DNA of 64,000 nt from Thunnus maccoyii (Eukaryota; Chordata; Actinopteri; Scombriformes; Scombridae), in the NCBI RefSeq assembly GCF_910596095.1, contig NC_056548.1, positions 15,834,651-15,898,650 on the forward strand, written 5' to 3'. Made by a program: the position numbers and the translations under genes. Each line of letters begins with the position of its first letter. The stretch's first letter is position 1. Under the pieces are notes generated by a model, which saw nothing but the letters and a program-made list of their open reading frames with translations, was not told the DNA's origin and did no database searches. Positions 1 to 11,594 of this stretch are shown here, piece by piece.

Positions 1-1140
1 CAAGATACCACAGGGACGCTGGGAGCAGCCCAGCACGCAAGGCTGCTGCTATTTTACTCACGGGAATTAAAGAAAAACATGCACTGGACTCTATTTTCCT
101 CTCTACTGCTCATGTGTACATTTTTTTGTTTACTTTTACATAATTGATAATATGTATGCACTCTTGCCAAAGCCTTTGTATGAAGTTTGTCTTATACATT
201 TCATCTTCTCCACCCTTCCTTCATCTTTATTTGTCTTTGTTGTGTTAATACTGATATATATGTCTAAGTGAATGTATTGTTTGTTGTACTATGAGATGCA
301 TTTATTTGTCATATTTGGGAAAATGTTAACATGAAAAACTATGTAAATATGAATATTAATCCTCAATACTATGATTATACCTTGATTATATCTCCCTGTC
401 TAACTTTTCATATTATTTAATACAAATTTGTAATTAAAATTAAGATTAAATGAGCCATTTTTGGTTCTTTCTGTCCACTTTTGCTCATGACCTTTCCAGT
501 ATCTAATGCTATGAAAAACAAGACGTAGGATGTAGATTTAGTCAGCAATCTTTCCCGGTTGTCTTACGCAGAAATGCAGTGAGTAGTACCTTCCCACATC
601 CTGTGTGCGTCACACTGTGACTCCCTCCCCCACCACCGCCCTCTTTTGGTCAGCTGAAACTCACTCGTGTTCTTCCAAATGTGCTGACTAGCCTGTGGGT
701 AGCTTCCTGCTGGCTGAATGAATTTTTGGTGTTATAAAAGCTCTGTTGGTGAGACCATCTGGGGACAGTGCGTCCTGTTCATTAGCTCAGAGCCAGAATG
801 CTTGATGAGTCAGGACAGACAAAACAGACAGAGATTTGTTTTCCCTGTATTATGAGTTCATTAACAAGATCATTTAAGCTCATTCAGCTCTGTCACATGG
901 GAATGAGGAGGAGAAGACGACGAGGCTGTGAGATTCTTGCATAATAGAATAGCAACAGCGGAGTTTCACTCATTCAAAGATCTCACATCTCTCTCCGCAG
1001 CCTGGTGTATGTTAGAAAACACCTGTTCTTGTGGTTAGCGGTTACAAATGAAAGGAGAAAGTTCGTGTTTATAAAATCTACCCTTTCCCCTAGAAATAAC
1101 ATGTAAGATGAGGAAGAAATTTAATTGGAGAAACTGCAGC
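1..1140. other. Intergenic, no gene recognised
   Basis: AT-rich sequence. The first 75 bases have a more balanced composition and are open in more than one frame, so they could be the end of an exon of a neighbouring gene outside the window, but nothing recognisable is encoded. A TATA-like GTTATAAAAGC lies near 730 without a convincing downstream ORF. Confidence 0.4.
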
Positions 1141-1144
1141 GTTT

Positions 1145-1400
1145 TAGATTCAAGAGATTTATTGTCACATGCACAACAATACAGCAGATGACAACACTGA
1201 AGGCAGTTAAATTTACCTTCTTTCAGCTCTAGTTCCACTTAAAATATATGAGAAAGATTTTTAAAAATGACAGAAGAGGAGGATAAGAGAGAGACGAATT
1301 AAAATATATACAAATATACATTATATTGCACATTGGTACACAGGTGTGGTATTGCACATATTTATATAATAGTACATAATATTTATATAGGAAACAATAA
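1145..1400. repeat. Interspersed repeat fragment
   Basis: Contains the phrase TTTATTGTCACATGCACAA followed by an AT-rich stretch with repeated TATTGCACAT. This type of sequence recurs in fish genomes as a retroposon fragment, and a related TTTATTGTCATTATACAA phrase occurs at 46110. Family not determined. Confidence 0.4.
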
Positions 1401-2800
1401 ACTATTTGGATGCTGACTGGTCATCTCTGAGGCTTCTATCTTCTGTCTTTCTCACACACTTAAAGCAGCAGTGGTCTCATACCCAGTAACAGCACACCTC
1501 TTCCAATCAGACAGGGAGAAATATGAACTGTTGGGGGTGCGACCAATCACGTCTCTTCCCTGCATACCCGCCCCTTTGCCTTACTGACCGACATACTGGC
1601 TGGCCGCGTGCCATCTGAGCTGTGGTCAACAGCGACACCTGCTGGTCGAGAGATGTCACTTCGCTGGTGATATTTCAAAAAGAATGTGTTTTAAAATATG
1701 TGTAAAAAAAAAAAAATGAGTGAAAGATAAACAGTGGATTTGTGTGGCTTTAGGCTGGGATTATTGAGGCTCCTTTCCCTTTTTTTCCTCCTCAGTTTAG
1801 CTTGTTGTGAGTTCTCTTGTGTTTTTCACTTGCTCCTTGAACATGTATTGTTGTTTTCAGTATATGAGCTCAAAGTTTGACAAAAATCCCACTTCTTAAA
1901 AAAGTACAGGTTAATGCCATTTGTTTGTTGTTGTTGATTAATTGAGGGGTTTTAGTGTATGAATCAACGGGGTTATTAATGAGTTGTTAATGTCAAAAGG
2001 TCTATTGTATTTATTCAAAGTCCATTACATGACCCCGAACAGAATACCTTAAGTTGTTGTAAATTTGACATTTAAAGGTAATTGTCTTTATAAACATTAA
2101 TTAAATGCACAATTTTACATGTAGTTGTACGTTTTAGCACACAGAGACCCTTAAAGCTTAAAATGATAAATGTGATTTTGAGATAAAACTAGTTTTTAGG
2201 TAAAAAAAAAAAAAAAATTATTGGCATAAACGAACAGCATGGCAGGAGTGGGCCCTGTTTGCAGCATGTAGTGGGACACAGTGACTTCTGGAAACATTGA
2301 GCTCTTTAACTATTGCACTTTTTTGGTAGTTAAACCTATGACGCTAAATGACATGAAAACACATTTGGTTTTCTTTCTCTCTTCCTTTCAAACCAAATCA
2401 ACGACTGAAATCTATCACTTATATAGACATTCAGGCTCTTTGTAACGATGCTCCAAGTTGAGCTCAGGTGCTTCCTGTTTGCTCTGATAACATTAAGACG
2501 TCTTAACATAATTCAGAAAGCCACCTGTGTGTGTATGTGGGGTCCCACAATCCACATCGCCAAAAGTACATTTGAGAAATTATTAGATCAAATCTATTAA
2601 TAAAATACGTAACACCATTAGTTAATACTTTTTGAAGCCACTGTAGTGTGTGTTCACCCTCCACGCTATGATTTTATTTTTGTTAAGCTTATTTCTTTTT
2701 CGAGTAAATTGATAGTTTATTCTTAATTTTCTAATTTATTGTTGAAATTAATGTATTAATTAAAAGCTGTCGGAACTGAACTGTAAAAGAAACATATTTC
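1401..2800. other. Intergenic, upstream of dnaaf2
   Basis: AT-rich, with short poly(A) runs near 1706 and 2204. No ORF, RNA gene or clear repeat was recognised. Confidence 0.5.
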
Positions 2801-2822
2801 TCGGGGAAGTGTTTCCTTGTTG

Positions 2823-2852
2823 CACCAATGACTCTCGTGTTGCTATGGTTAC
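2823..2852 (+). promoter_or_regulatory. RFX X-box (and CCAAT) in the dnaaf2 promoter
   Basis: GTTGCTATGGTTAC at 2839-2852 is an imperfect palindrome that fits the RFX X-box consensus GTNRCC-N(0-3)-RGYAAC with one mismatch per half site and a 2-bp spacer. A CCAAT box lies at 2825-2829. The site is 216 bp upstream of the dnaaf2 ATG. RFX factors drive motile-cilium genes in vertebrates, so the site fits the gene. Binding itself is inferred. Confidence 0.7.
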
Positions 2853-3067
2853 AGGAACACAACTGGGAACGTTAGTTTGCTGCCGTTTGGCGTTAGTGGT
2901 CGACCAACAGGAGATAAAACACACATTAATGTACATAAAACAAAACTAAAACAGTATTTTTCGGTATTTTTGGCGAGGACAGCTTGTGACAATTAATGTC
3001 TGTTAATTTAAACTTCGCGGCTGAACAATTTTTGGGCATTTAATTCACGGAAATTCACGAAAACATC

Positions 3068-5093
3068 ATGGACGTGGGAGAAAAACTTAAAGAACTTAAG
3101 ATGACAGCGGATGAAATCAGCAGATTCACTGATGCCTTTAAAGATGAGAAATTCAGGGAAATGCTGCGCGACTACGCACAAGAAATATCAGACCCTGCGA
3201 ATAAGAAAAAATATGAAGAGGAGATCAAACTTCTGGAGCAGGAGAGAGGAAACAACATCGAGTTTATCCACCCGGAACCATTCAGGGCTCTCAGGACAAG
3301 TGTGAACGGCAAGCAGAAGTGCTACATCAACATCTGCGCCAATGAAAAAGTCGGTAAACCTGAATGTAAGTGGGGGGTGTCTGAGGAAGGCCGCAGAGGA
3401 CAGTGCTGGTCCCTGCCTCACAGTCTGCACCCCGGGAGACAAGACACAGACCCAAAGGGAAACAAAATCATGATCTATGATGTTATTTTCCACCCTGACA
3501 CCCTTCACATAGCAAGGAGAAACACCAGATTCATGGATATGGTGGATAGCACAGCCATTCAGGGGATCCAGGATGCTTTCAAGGTGACTCTGGACAAAAG
3601 CAACGTGAGAGAGATGAGCACCAAATATAAAGGCACACCTCAGGCTTGTGTCATGCGAAAACCCATACCTGGGTATAAAGCCAGGGTACCCTCAGAGCAG
3701 CCTGACCCTCTTGCCTTCCCATACCCGGATGAAAAAAAACCTACCACATCCCCAGCAACAAACAACAGCAAACCTATCCAGCCTCAGAAACCCAAAGAGC
3801 CCACCAAGCCAGACTATACAGTAAAATATAGATCATTCATCGATCTGCAGGACTTCAGATGTTCCAGAGACTCAGCCAGGAGCCCCAGGCCTAAAGCGAT
3901 TGTGGTCACCATCTACGTGCCGCTTCTGAAGTCAGTAACAGATGCCAACCTTGAAGTAAAAGAGAAAAACCTGCTTCTGGAGTCCAAGACACCCGCCTAC
4001 AGACTGGAGCTGCCCTTAGCCTACCCTGTGGATGAGGATAAAGGAGAGGCCAAGTTCAACAGACAGAGAGGACAGCTGACAGTCACACTGCCCGTTCTTC
4101 CTTCTGATGAGGCATTTGAGTTCGCAGTAGGGACCGCTCAGGCTGTTAGTGATGACGATGAGAGGCAGGAGGAGAAGGTGGAGGAGGAGGAGGAGAAGGA
4201 AGGTAACAATGGTGAGGAGGAGGAAAGAGAGGTGGAAGAGAAGCAGCAAAATAGAGAAGTGGAGAAAAGTGAAGAAGAGGACAATAAATATGAGATGGAA
4301 GAGGAGGAGACATGGAAGCAGCAGATGGAAGTTGAGAAAAGTGATGAGATTTATGAAAGCAGAGTGGAGGAGGAGGAGGAGGAGAAATTGAAAGAGCAGA
4401 AAACTGAGAAAAGGGAAGCCAAAGAGAGAAAAGAAACTGGGAAACAGAAACAGCAGGATGAGCTACATGAAGATAGAACGTTACATAACAGAGCAGCACT
4501 AAAAAAGGATTATTGCGGAACAAGTTCTCAGTGTGATACGAGTGAAAAGCACCAACAAACAATACAAAAAGAAGAAAAGACAACAGAGACTGTAGATGGA
4601 AACTTGAAGGTGAGTCATTTTGACAGATCCTGAGGTTGAAGACATTGTGCTCAAACTAAGCTTCTGTAAACTGTTTTTTCTTCTGTGCTAGGTGGAAATC
4701 CATGCCGCATCAAACCAGGAATCCCATACTGATGTTGTTTCTTCCAAACCTGCGACGACCAACACTTCAAGCCCAAACAGCGTGGAGGACTGCTGCGTTC
4801 CTGAGCGGGCCGAAGAGTCCAGCAAAGCGCCTGCACTGGATGAAGAGAACAAGTCAAGACTAGGAGGCAACAGGGTCACCCGCTTCTCCGAAGAACACAC
4901 TCTGGGCTCAGAGGAGACAATTGAAGATGACCTGCCAACAGAGCAGATCATCCAAAACCCAGAGCCTGATAAGAAGCCGCCGCCTGTCTTATTAAGGGAA
5001 ATTGATCAAGATGGAAATGAGACGGTCATCAGTGATCACTCCACATCGGCTGACTTCACCTTCCAAAACTCCCTCCTGTATGAGCTGGACTGA
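3068..5093 (+). CDS. dnaaf2: Dynein axonemal assembly factor 2 (kintoun)
   Basis: Cytoplasmic co-chaperone that pre-assembles axonemal dynein arms with HSP90/HSP70-type chaperones; loss causes immotile cilia. Exons are 3068-4609 and 4692-5093, joined in phase 0 across an 82-bp GT-AG intron; the product is 647 aa (vertebrate orthologues about 590-840 aa). Residues 40-205 form the PIH1 domain, including IEFIHPEPF and the YKGTPQACVMRKPIPGYKA core. Residues 255-345 form a p23/CS-like beta domain (IVVTIYVPLLKSV to GQLTVTLPVL). Residues 362-460 are a very Glu-rich low-complexity stretch. A conserved-looking tail ends NSLLYELD. The ATG has A at -3 and G at +4. The X-box upstream suggests RFX control. 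If the intron is retained, the ORF stops 8 codons later and loses the last 133 residues. Orthology is clear from the PIH1 sequence. Confidence 0.95.
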
Positions 5094-5247
5094 GCAGATT
5101 TTGAAAGTCGTATCAGTCAAAACTTCAGCAGTGTCTCATATTAAAAGGACGTTCATATTTTCACTACTTGTGACTCTTCTTCAGTCACTTTAATTCAGAC
5201 ACATTACAAAAAAACTCCACTCATAGCAATTTATTTCAAAGTCCTGG

Positions 5248-5253
5248 AATAAA
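5248..5253 (+). terminator. Poly(A) signal of dnaaf2
   Basis: AATAAA, 155 bp after the dnaaf2 stop codon; the only canonical signal close to the stop on this strand. Confidence 0.55.
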
Positions 5254-5284
5254 CTACTTAGGACAAGACAGTGAGTATTTTTAT

Positions 5285-5290
5285 TTTATT
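5285..5290 (-). terminator. Candidate poly(A) signal of lrr1
   Basis: TTTATT on the + strand (AATAAA on the - strand), about 640 bp beyond the lrr1 stop. Other candidates lie at 5231-5236 and near 5446. If this one or the 5231 site is used, the 3' ends of lrr1 and dnaaf2 meet or overlap. Confidence 0.35.
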
Positions 5291-5928
5291 GAATTTTCCA
5301 CATATATTTCATACATTTTTTTAATATCATATAAAAAAAATTTGTGGGTCATTAGCACAGTAAAAACCAACTCCTTTTAGCCAACGCTCATGGACCCAGA
5401 GGCACTGTGTTCAGGCATTAAAGAAACTCAGATGTGTCTAATTTCTTTATTCCCTTGCCTAATAGAAGTAGGTCAGTAGGGGAGACAGGAAGAGCAGAAA
5501 AAAAGACGTGAGACTTACCGGCAGCACAGGCAAACCGTCACTTTGTGTCAGTGTAGCGGTCCATTATTATTACATTTTGTCACTGCCACTCTGTTACAGA
5601 TGGAGCAGGTACAAAGGTACGCTTGTCTCCCCAATGTTTGATATGTGAGATGTGCATTATAAGTCAAATGTAAGTGTAAAACAGGTAGCTTGGAGTGCTT
5701 TTAAAAACAAAGCTTAAAAAAAAGAGAGTTAATACTGTCCTTTTATTTTGAAGGCGTTGCCACCAAAAATTGTACCTCTGCGCTATTCACTACTGCTGTT
5801 CCTCTCGTCTCCTCAGATACTCTCCTATGGTATTTCACAAATTGCAAAAACTATTGCAGTATCACAGCAATATCCAGCTGTCCGTGTCTTTGCTGTCAAA
5901 CGAAGAAAAAAAAAAGTTTGTTCCTCCC

Positions 5929-8900
5929 TCATCTGATTCCTCTCTGGAGTGAGTTGTCCAAGAATTCCGAGTAGCAGGAGAGGGAACAGAAGTGCTGCTG
6001 CACCGGAGCATCTGTGCCTCCCATGTTGTCCACCAGGACCACTGTGTGGGACACTTGGTGAAGGTTCATGCTCACTGCCGTCTTGATGTAGAAACTGATG
6101 CACGCACGGCCACAGTCGCAGTTCTTGGCTACTTCAAGGTCCCGACACAAGTGGGCGGGGATGAGGTGAGGTCCGTACGGTATTCTGTAATGTAAATCAG
6201 AAAGAATAAGCAAAGTTGTGGCTAAGAAGAAAACAAAAGTATGACATACAGAAGGTGTTGAATTCTAACCTGAGGTTTGCCACAGCTCTGGAAGCTAGTT
6301 CTTGAAGTGGAAGGGGGAACGTGAGCTGCATTGTGTGGTCCAGAGGGTTGGATTGGATAAACGGGTTTCCAAACAAGTCCAAGTTCTCCAGACTCAGCTT
6401 GCGGAAGTCACCAGGCAGCACGGCCAGCTGGTTATGTGCTGCCGACAGGAACCTCAGCTTGGAGAGGCGGCCGATGTGGAACGGCAGACAAACCAGCTCG
6501 TTGTCGTCTAGTTTGAGGTTCACCAGTTCTCTGAGCTGGCAAAACTGAGCAGGAAGGGACTGCAGTCGATTCTGGCTCAGGTCCAGAAGCTGGAGGGTCC
6601 GCTGCAGGGTGGACAGACAAAGGGCTTCGCTGAAGGCCTCCAGGTGGTTGTTGTGGAGGATGAGCTCAGACAAGCAGCTGAGGTCGCCGATGGTGGCGGG
6701 GAGTTTTTTGATGTGGTTGTTACTGAGGTCTAGCTTGCGAAGAGCTGCGAAAACAAAAGAAACAAGAGCACAACTGAACGGAGAACTCTTTTAGTCCCTT
6801 GTATGTGGATCCTACATTTCCCATAATGCAATTCACCAAGGTTATTCTCTCAAACTTTAAAACAGAATGTAAAATAAAGCACTACCAAACTCTAAGAATA
6901 TTTGGCAAAGAATAAATTGACACTACAGACAAAAACCGCACTGCATTTGTGTACCTTTGAGGGACAGCATTCGCATGTCCACACGAGACAGTTTGCAGTA
7001 GGAGACCTGCAGCTGCTCCAGGGAGTAGGGGAAGTTGGAGGTGAGCGGGTAGTCCTTCTTGGAGACGATAGTGAGTTTCTTCTTGGGTTGCTCTACATCT
7101 CTGGCGCGGACAGGAGTGAGCGTGGAGAGGGGGAGGCTGCTCGTGTCACTTCCTCTGTCGGCCAGACGAGCGGCCGAGAGGAAGTTCTTTAAGCTATTTG
7201 CATCAGCCTATAAATAAATAAATAAAATTATGTATTACATCTATAGTCACAGCATATCAATAAACAGAGAAAGCGGCCTCAGAGCGTCTTCTGAGGTGCT
7301 CCTTCTGTGTGACCAGATTTCTTGAATTATCTAACCTAAATTCACTGGCCTAAAATATCATGACACACTTCCTTTGAAAGAACATGATGAACTTTATGCT
7401 GTAGAGAATAAAAATGAATGTGTGACTCAGAATGGAAACTACTGGGGTTGGACACAATATCATGAACACCTCCATATGTATAATGCAGTACAGTCGAAAA
7501 TCATAGATCTGTTCATTTAAATTTAGTCATTTATGACAGTATACGTTTGTGGCCAAGCAGGTCAGCAGGACTCAGTTATGGATTTTGTGTTTTCCCTGCT
7601 TACTCGCTGTCACAATGTCAGTTAGTTTGTGTATGTGAGAGTGTGTTTCTGTCAATGTGACAGGTTGAACTATGTTAGAATCTAGGTAAAAGGTCACCGC
7701 CGCTTCAAAACAACCAGGAGGGCTCAGCAGCCGCTGGAAACAATGCGGCTGCTATGGCATCTGTCCAGGCATCCCCTGCAGTCAAAACACACGTATGTGT
7801 GTCTGTCTAGTTGATAAATGAGTGAGTGGACAGTTTGACTGTTGTGTTGTTTTCTCACATGCTAAAATCTTATTTAAAAAGAGTTAACGTTTGTACCGTT
7901 TGTGAATCATCTGTGACAACACTTCCAAGGAAATGAGAATGAAGTTGCTTCATCATAAACCTGAAAATCTTGTTCTGGGCCAAAAACAGAGTCCTTGCAT
8001 ACAAACATCCTTCATATTGAGACTGTAATTACATCAGGCTGGCTGGATGTCATACCTTGCTCAAACAGATGTCAACAGCTGGTTCCCTTAATCTCACGGT
8101 GGCCTTGCCTTCTTCCACAAACCACGTGAAGAACTTCTCTATGTTGTCTTTTAGCTGCAAGACAGAGTTGGCACATGTCAGTAGTGGAAAAATCCATTTC
8201 ACAACATCAGGGCACATCATCATTCACAGCAGAGTGAATCACTGTCTCAACAAGTTTAGACAGGAACAGTGAAGAAATTCAAACCTTTTTGTTTACATCT
8301 GGTTTTGAAATCTATGAGCTTTTAAAATCAGAAGTAGGGGCACCTGAAGGCAGCATTTGAACCCATGAAAACAACATCTATGGTTTCCAATCTGGGTCTA
8401 TCTGGGAAAGATGATGATGAATAATTTAAGAAGTAGATTCAAGTGACTCCTGTGATTGAGCTCATTGAAAAGTAAGAATACAGTCAATAAAAGTTGATAA
8501 AAATGTTTTGAAAAGTTTTTGTTAATGCTGCTTTTATACAGTTAATTCAACAATACGGTTGAATACGCACAGTTTTCATGACTTAACTGTACTTAACTCA
8601 TGTAATGATTATTACAATATAAAAATAATAACAAAAATAGAAGGCTTGTCTCGCCAAAAATGCATGCTGGGATAGTCTTCAGTCACCCTGCCACCTAAAA
8701 CATAAGCAGACCCTCAAAATGACAAAAGTTTACAGACATGAGATTAGTAAATGTAAAGGGACCAGCGATTTAATACACTATATAGAAAGACAGATGCACC
8801 TGCATGTTTTGTGAACTATATTTCACATTATTATTAATATGGCGCTATTGTTTATTTACTTGTAAGGCATCCTCCTATTGCATCTGTGTATCCTGGGCAG

Positions 8901-9315
8901 TTTATGATGACGTGCCTTGTTTTCAGACATTGACCAGGCCTTGAATGCTAACTTATTTGGAAGGATGGACAACACGTCTCTGAACTACATCTGGATCGAA
9001 ACAACTTAATAAAATATATATAACAAATATAACTTGCAATTAGCCTAATTTGGAAGAAAACAACAACAAACTGAGGACACACGCCCTTTAAGTTATGAAT
9101 GAATGAACAGCTTCGAGCTTTGAACAGCACACCTTGTACTTGGAGCCCGCTCTGTCTTTAGCTGTGCAGATCATCATGTATATGCTGCTGCGTTGACTCG
9201 TCTTGTCCAAATGCTTCCCGATGGAAAGCACCGCTCTCGCCCCTTTCCCTCGACTCTTCATCCCGAACGTGGGCAGCATACGATTTACGACCTCGACATC
9301 ACACTGGAGCTTCAT
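5929..9315 (-). CDS. lrr1: Leucine-rich repeat protein 1 (CUL2 substrate receptor)
   Basis: Substrate receptor of the CUL2-RBX1-ElonginB/C ubiquitin ligase that ubiquitylates the CMG helicase when replication ends. Coding exons on the minus strand are 9315-9133, 8154-8056, 7207-6955, 6744-6270 and 6184-5929, with GT-AG introns and frame preserved; the product is 421 aa (human 414). Residues 1-178 form the N-terminal region starting MKLQCDVEV. About 180-320 carry leucine-rich repeats (LRKLDLSNNHIKKLP, LQLLDLSQNRLQSLP, LVNLKLDDNELVCLP). A BC-box-like segment at 324-333 (PLQELASRAV) is followed by a Cul2 box at 345-353 (IPAHLCRDL) and a cysteine-containing tail. The start is the ATG at 9315: the triplet three codons upstream is GTG, and MKL matches vertebrate LRR1. 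It is convergent with dnaaf2. Confidence 0.95.
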
Positions 9316-9710
9316 TTCAATCACTTAACTATTATAAAAAAGACTGACTCCACGGCCTCAGCGCCCAGTCAGAGTGAAGTGAAGGGTTTTTAAACGCATG
9401 CCAGAGGAAAACTTCCGCGGAATGAAGCTGGTTAACTTGCTAGTGACACATCCCTGCTCGTCACGGATGTCAACAGCAGCTGGAACCGTGTCTGAACGGC
9501 CGCCGAGGACACTAAAGTCAGTCGTCAGTAAGGTATGTTAAGTCTTTCGTGTCCTGCCGCGGTTTGCTCGACGGTTTCTTGACAAATCGTGAAGGATCCT
9601 GGAGAGTTTTCGGATGACAGTTGGTCGGTGAGGCTACTGTTAGCATGATCCCGCGCGTGGGAAGTGACGTCACGTGGCGCCTGTTAACTCACCCCGGTCT
9701 CACGTTAGGT
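9316..9710 (-). promoter_or_regulatory. lrr1 promoter region with CRE/E-box
   Basis: GC- and CpG-rich compared with its surroundings. TGACGTCA (CRE octamer) at 9665-9672 overlaps a CACGTG E-box at 9671-9676. On the opposite strand CAGTAAG followed by GTATGT near 9527-9538 resembles a splice donor, so a divergent non-coding transcript is possible, but no coding exon follows. Confidence 0.5.
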
Positions 9711-10372
9711 AAGAGACAGGCAGATAAACAGCTGCTGTGATGAAAGATACTCATTAAAACAACAGTCAGGAGCCCAATATGAACAGTTAAAGAGGTTTCC
9801 CTCACTGTAATCATTCCTCCTGTTTATACTGGCTGTTAAAAGATCCCCTTCAAATTGTGCTTTCAGTGTAAGTGATGGGGGCCAAAATCAACAGTGTCCA
9901 CACAGTCATTTTGTGCAAAGATGCATTTAAAAGTTTATCTGAAGCTTATATAAGGCTTCAGCAGTCTGAGTTAGTCACAGCAAGTTGATATCTGCCACAT
10001 TTACGGTCTTTTTAGCATCAAATTCCCTCTTTGTGTTTCCTTGGACAGTGTTTCCCTGTTACATAAAGCAAATTTGGCACAAAATCGACTGTAACGTTGA
10101 AAGATATCTACCAGATTTGACTGATTAGGATGGCTGAAGCTTCTTATAAGCTTCAGATAAACTTTTAAATACATTTTTGCACAGATGGAGGAGTGTGAAT
10201 TTTGTCCCCCAATACTTACATTGTAAGTGCATTATAAAGGGATCTTCTGATGGTAAGTGTGAATAAAGTGTGAAGAATAATTACAGCAAGAAAAACCTAT
10301 TTCAAATGTTATGTGGGAACCTGACTGTTGTTTTAAGATGGACTTGAAAAACTGTGAACCTGTCCTTTAACT
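9711..10372. repeat. Long-TIR MITE, palindromic
   Basis: The two halves are diverged reverse complements. TTAAAACAACAGTCAGG near 9753 pairs with CCTGACTGTTGTTTTAA near 10320. AGATCCCCTT at 9841 pairs with AAGGGATCTT at 10238. TTTAAAAGTTTATCTGAAGC near 9927 pairs with GCTTCAGATAAACTTTTAAA near 10149. No ORF. I recognise this as a high-copy teleost non-autonomous DNA element; the family name is not given. Confidence 0.85.
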
Positions 10373-10385
10373 GGAGGTGGTTAAG

Positions 10386-10386
<1 letters not shown>

Positions 10387-10451
<65 letters not shown>

Positions 10452-10469
10452 GTTGTTGTTGTTGTTGTT
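10387..10469. repeat. (TTA)n/(TTG)n microsatellite
   Basis: About 21 uninterrupted TTA units followed by about 6 TTG units. Confidence 0.95.
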
Positions 10470-11594
10470 ATTAAAAAACAAGGTGTTTTTTTTTTAAATT
10501 AGGCTAATACATGTGTGTTACCCAGTGAAGATGTATGTCTCTAGATATGAACTAGATTTGGATACTTGGTGTGTTTTTTGTGGAAGATGTGATGAAACCT
10601 GGATTCATCTGTTTTGTGAGTGCACCTACATTAAAATCTTCTTCTGACATGAAGAAGAAGAAGAAACATAGCTGTTGATTTTAAGGAAACATTTCTGCTG
10701 TTCAAAGTTAAAAAGGAATATTTGAAAGACTGTGATGTTGTACACAGTGTAAACTGATAGATTAGATTATAATCACAATATATTGAAACACTTAGAAACG
10801 TTATTACCTTAACTTTTCATTACCTTTATTTTTAATTTTTATATTTGTATATTTTTTGTGATATCTGGACAGCTTTCATTCTGTGTTCTTTGTCAAAAAA
10901 GCTTCTTTGGTGTAATATTTACCCTTTAATTAGATAAATATATAATATGTAACACAATTATGTGGTGGTAAAGTCTCTCTGCAGAAAATATGAATAATAA
11001 AAATGACATTTTAACAATGCAGCCACATGAAAGAACAAAACCTTGTCTTGGCGTCACTTTTTATAAATAATGTACCTGTAGATGTTTGATTTAAAGGGAC
11101 AGCTTATTCTGGAGCTTCTTCCTCTGCAGATGAAGCTCACTCTGATGTATCTCCATGGCAACAGTGGAGCAAACACCATCTACTGATGAACACTGTGAGA
11201 TGTGGCTGACAGTTCTGCAAAAAGCTTGTAAATGAATTGTAATGGGTTTCATAAATGGTTTAGTAAACATTTCAATGAGACGAATACTTGAGTATATCCA
11301 CAAAGAAATATAAAAACACATGAGCAGAAATTTCCTGCATAAAACACGAGTAAACATAAACATAAACATAAACATAAACATAAACATAGCCTAGTCTTTG
11401 GGAACTGTGGCATCTAGTGGTCAGAAGAAAGAAAGGCCTCCCCAAAAGGTCAAAAGGTATTATACCATATAATGCATATTATAATATACTATACACTACT
11501 GTACTATATTGCTTTATTATATTATAGTAGGCTACTATACTATACACGACTATACTATAGTGCTTTATTTTACTATACTAGGCTGCTATATTAT
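10470..11594. other. Intergenic, AT-rich; hexamer repeat
   Basis: No gene seen. A tandem (CATAAA)n of about six units lies at 11352-11388, and a degenerate TATACTA-rich stretch at 11465-11600. ORFs here are low-complexity artefacts. Confidence 0.6.

Noticed and set aside
1-75. Possible last exon of an upstream gene
   Set aside because: Open in more than one frame but too short to recognise; no splice acceptor is visible inside the window.
4146-4583. 145-codon minus-strand ORF opposite dnaaf2
   Set aside because: It is the reverse of the GAG/GAA-rich segment coding for the Glu-rich part of dnaaf2, which keeps the opposite strand free of stops. Its Ser/Pro/Leu composition is a by-product.
6902-7192. 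96-codon plus-strand ORF
   Set aside because: Antisense to lrr1 coding exon 3 (7207-6955), which is fixed by matching phases on both sides.
9477-9540. Possible first exon of a gene divergent from lrr1 (RPS29 lies head to head with LRR1 in human)
   Set aside because: A donor-like GTATGT is present, but no ATG with an RPS29-like start and no later zinc-finger coding exon was found up to 13500.
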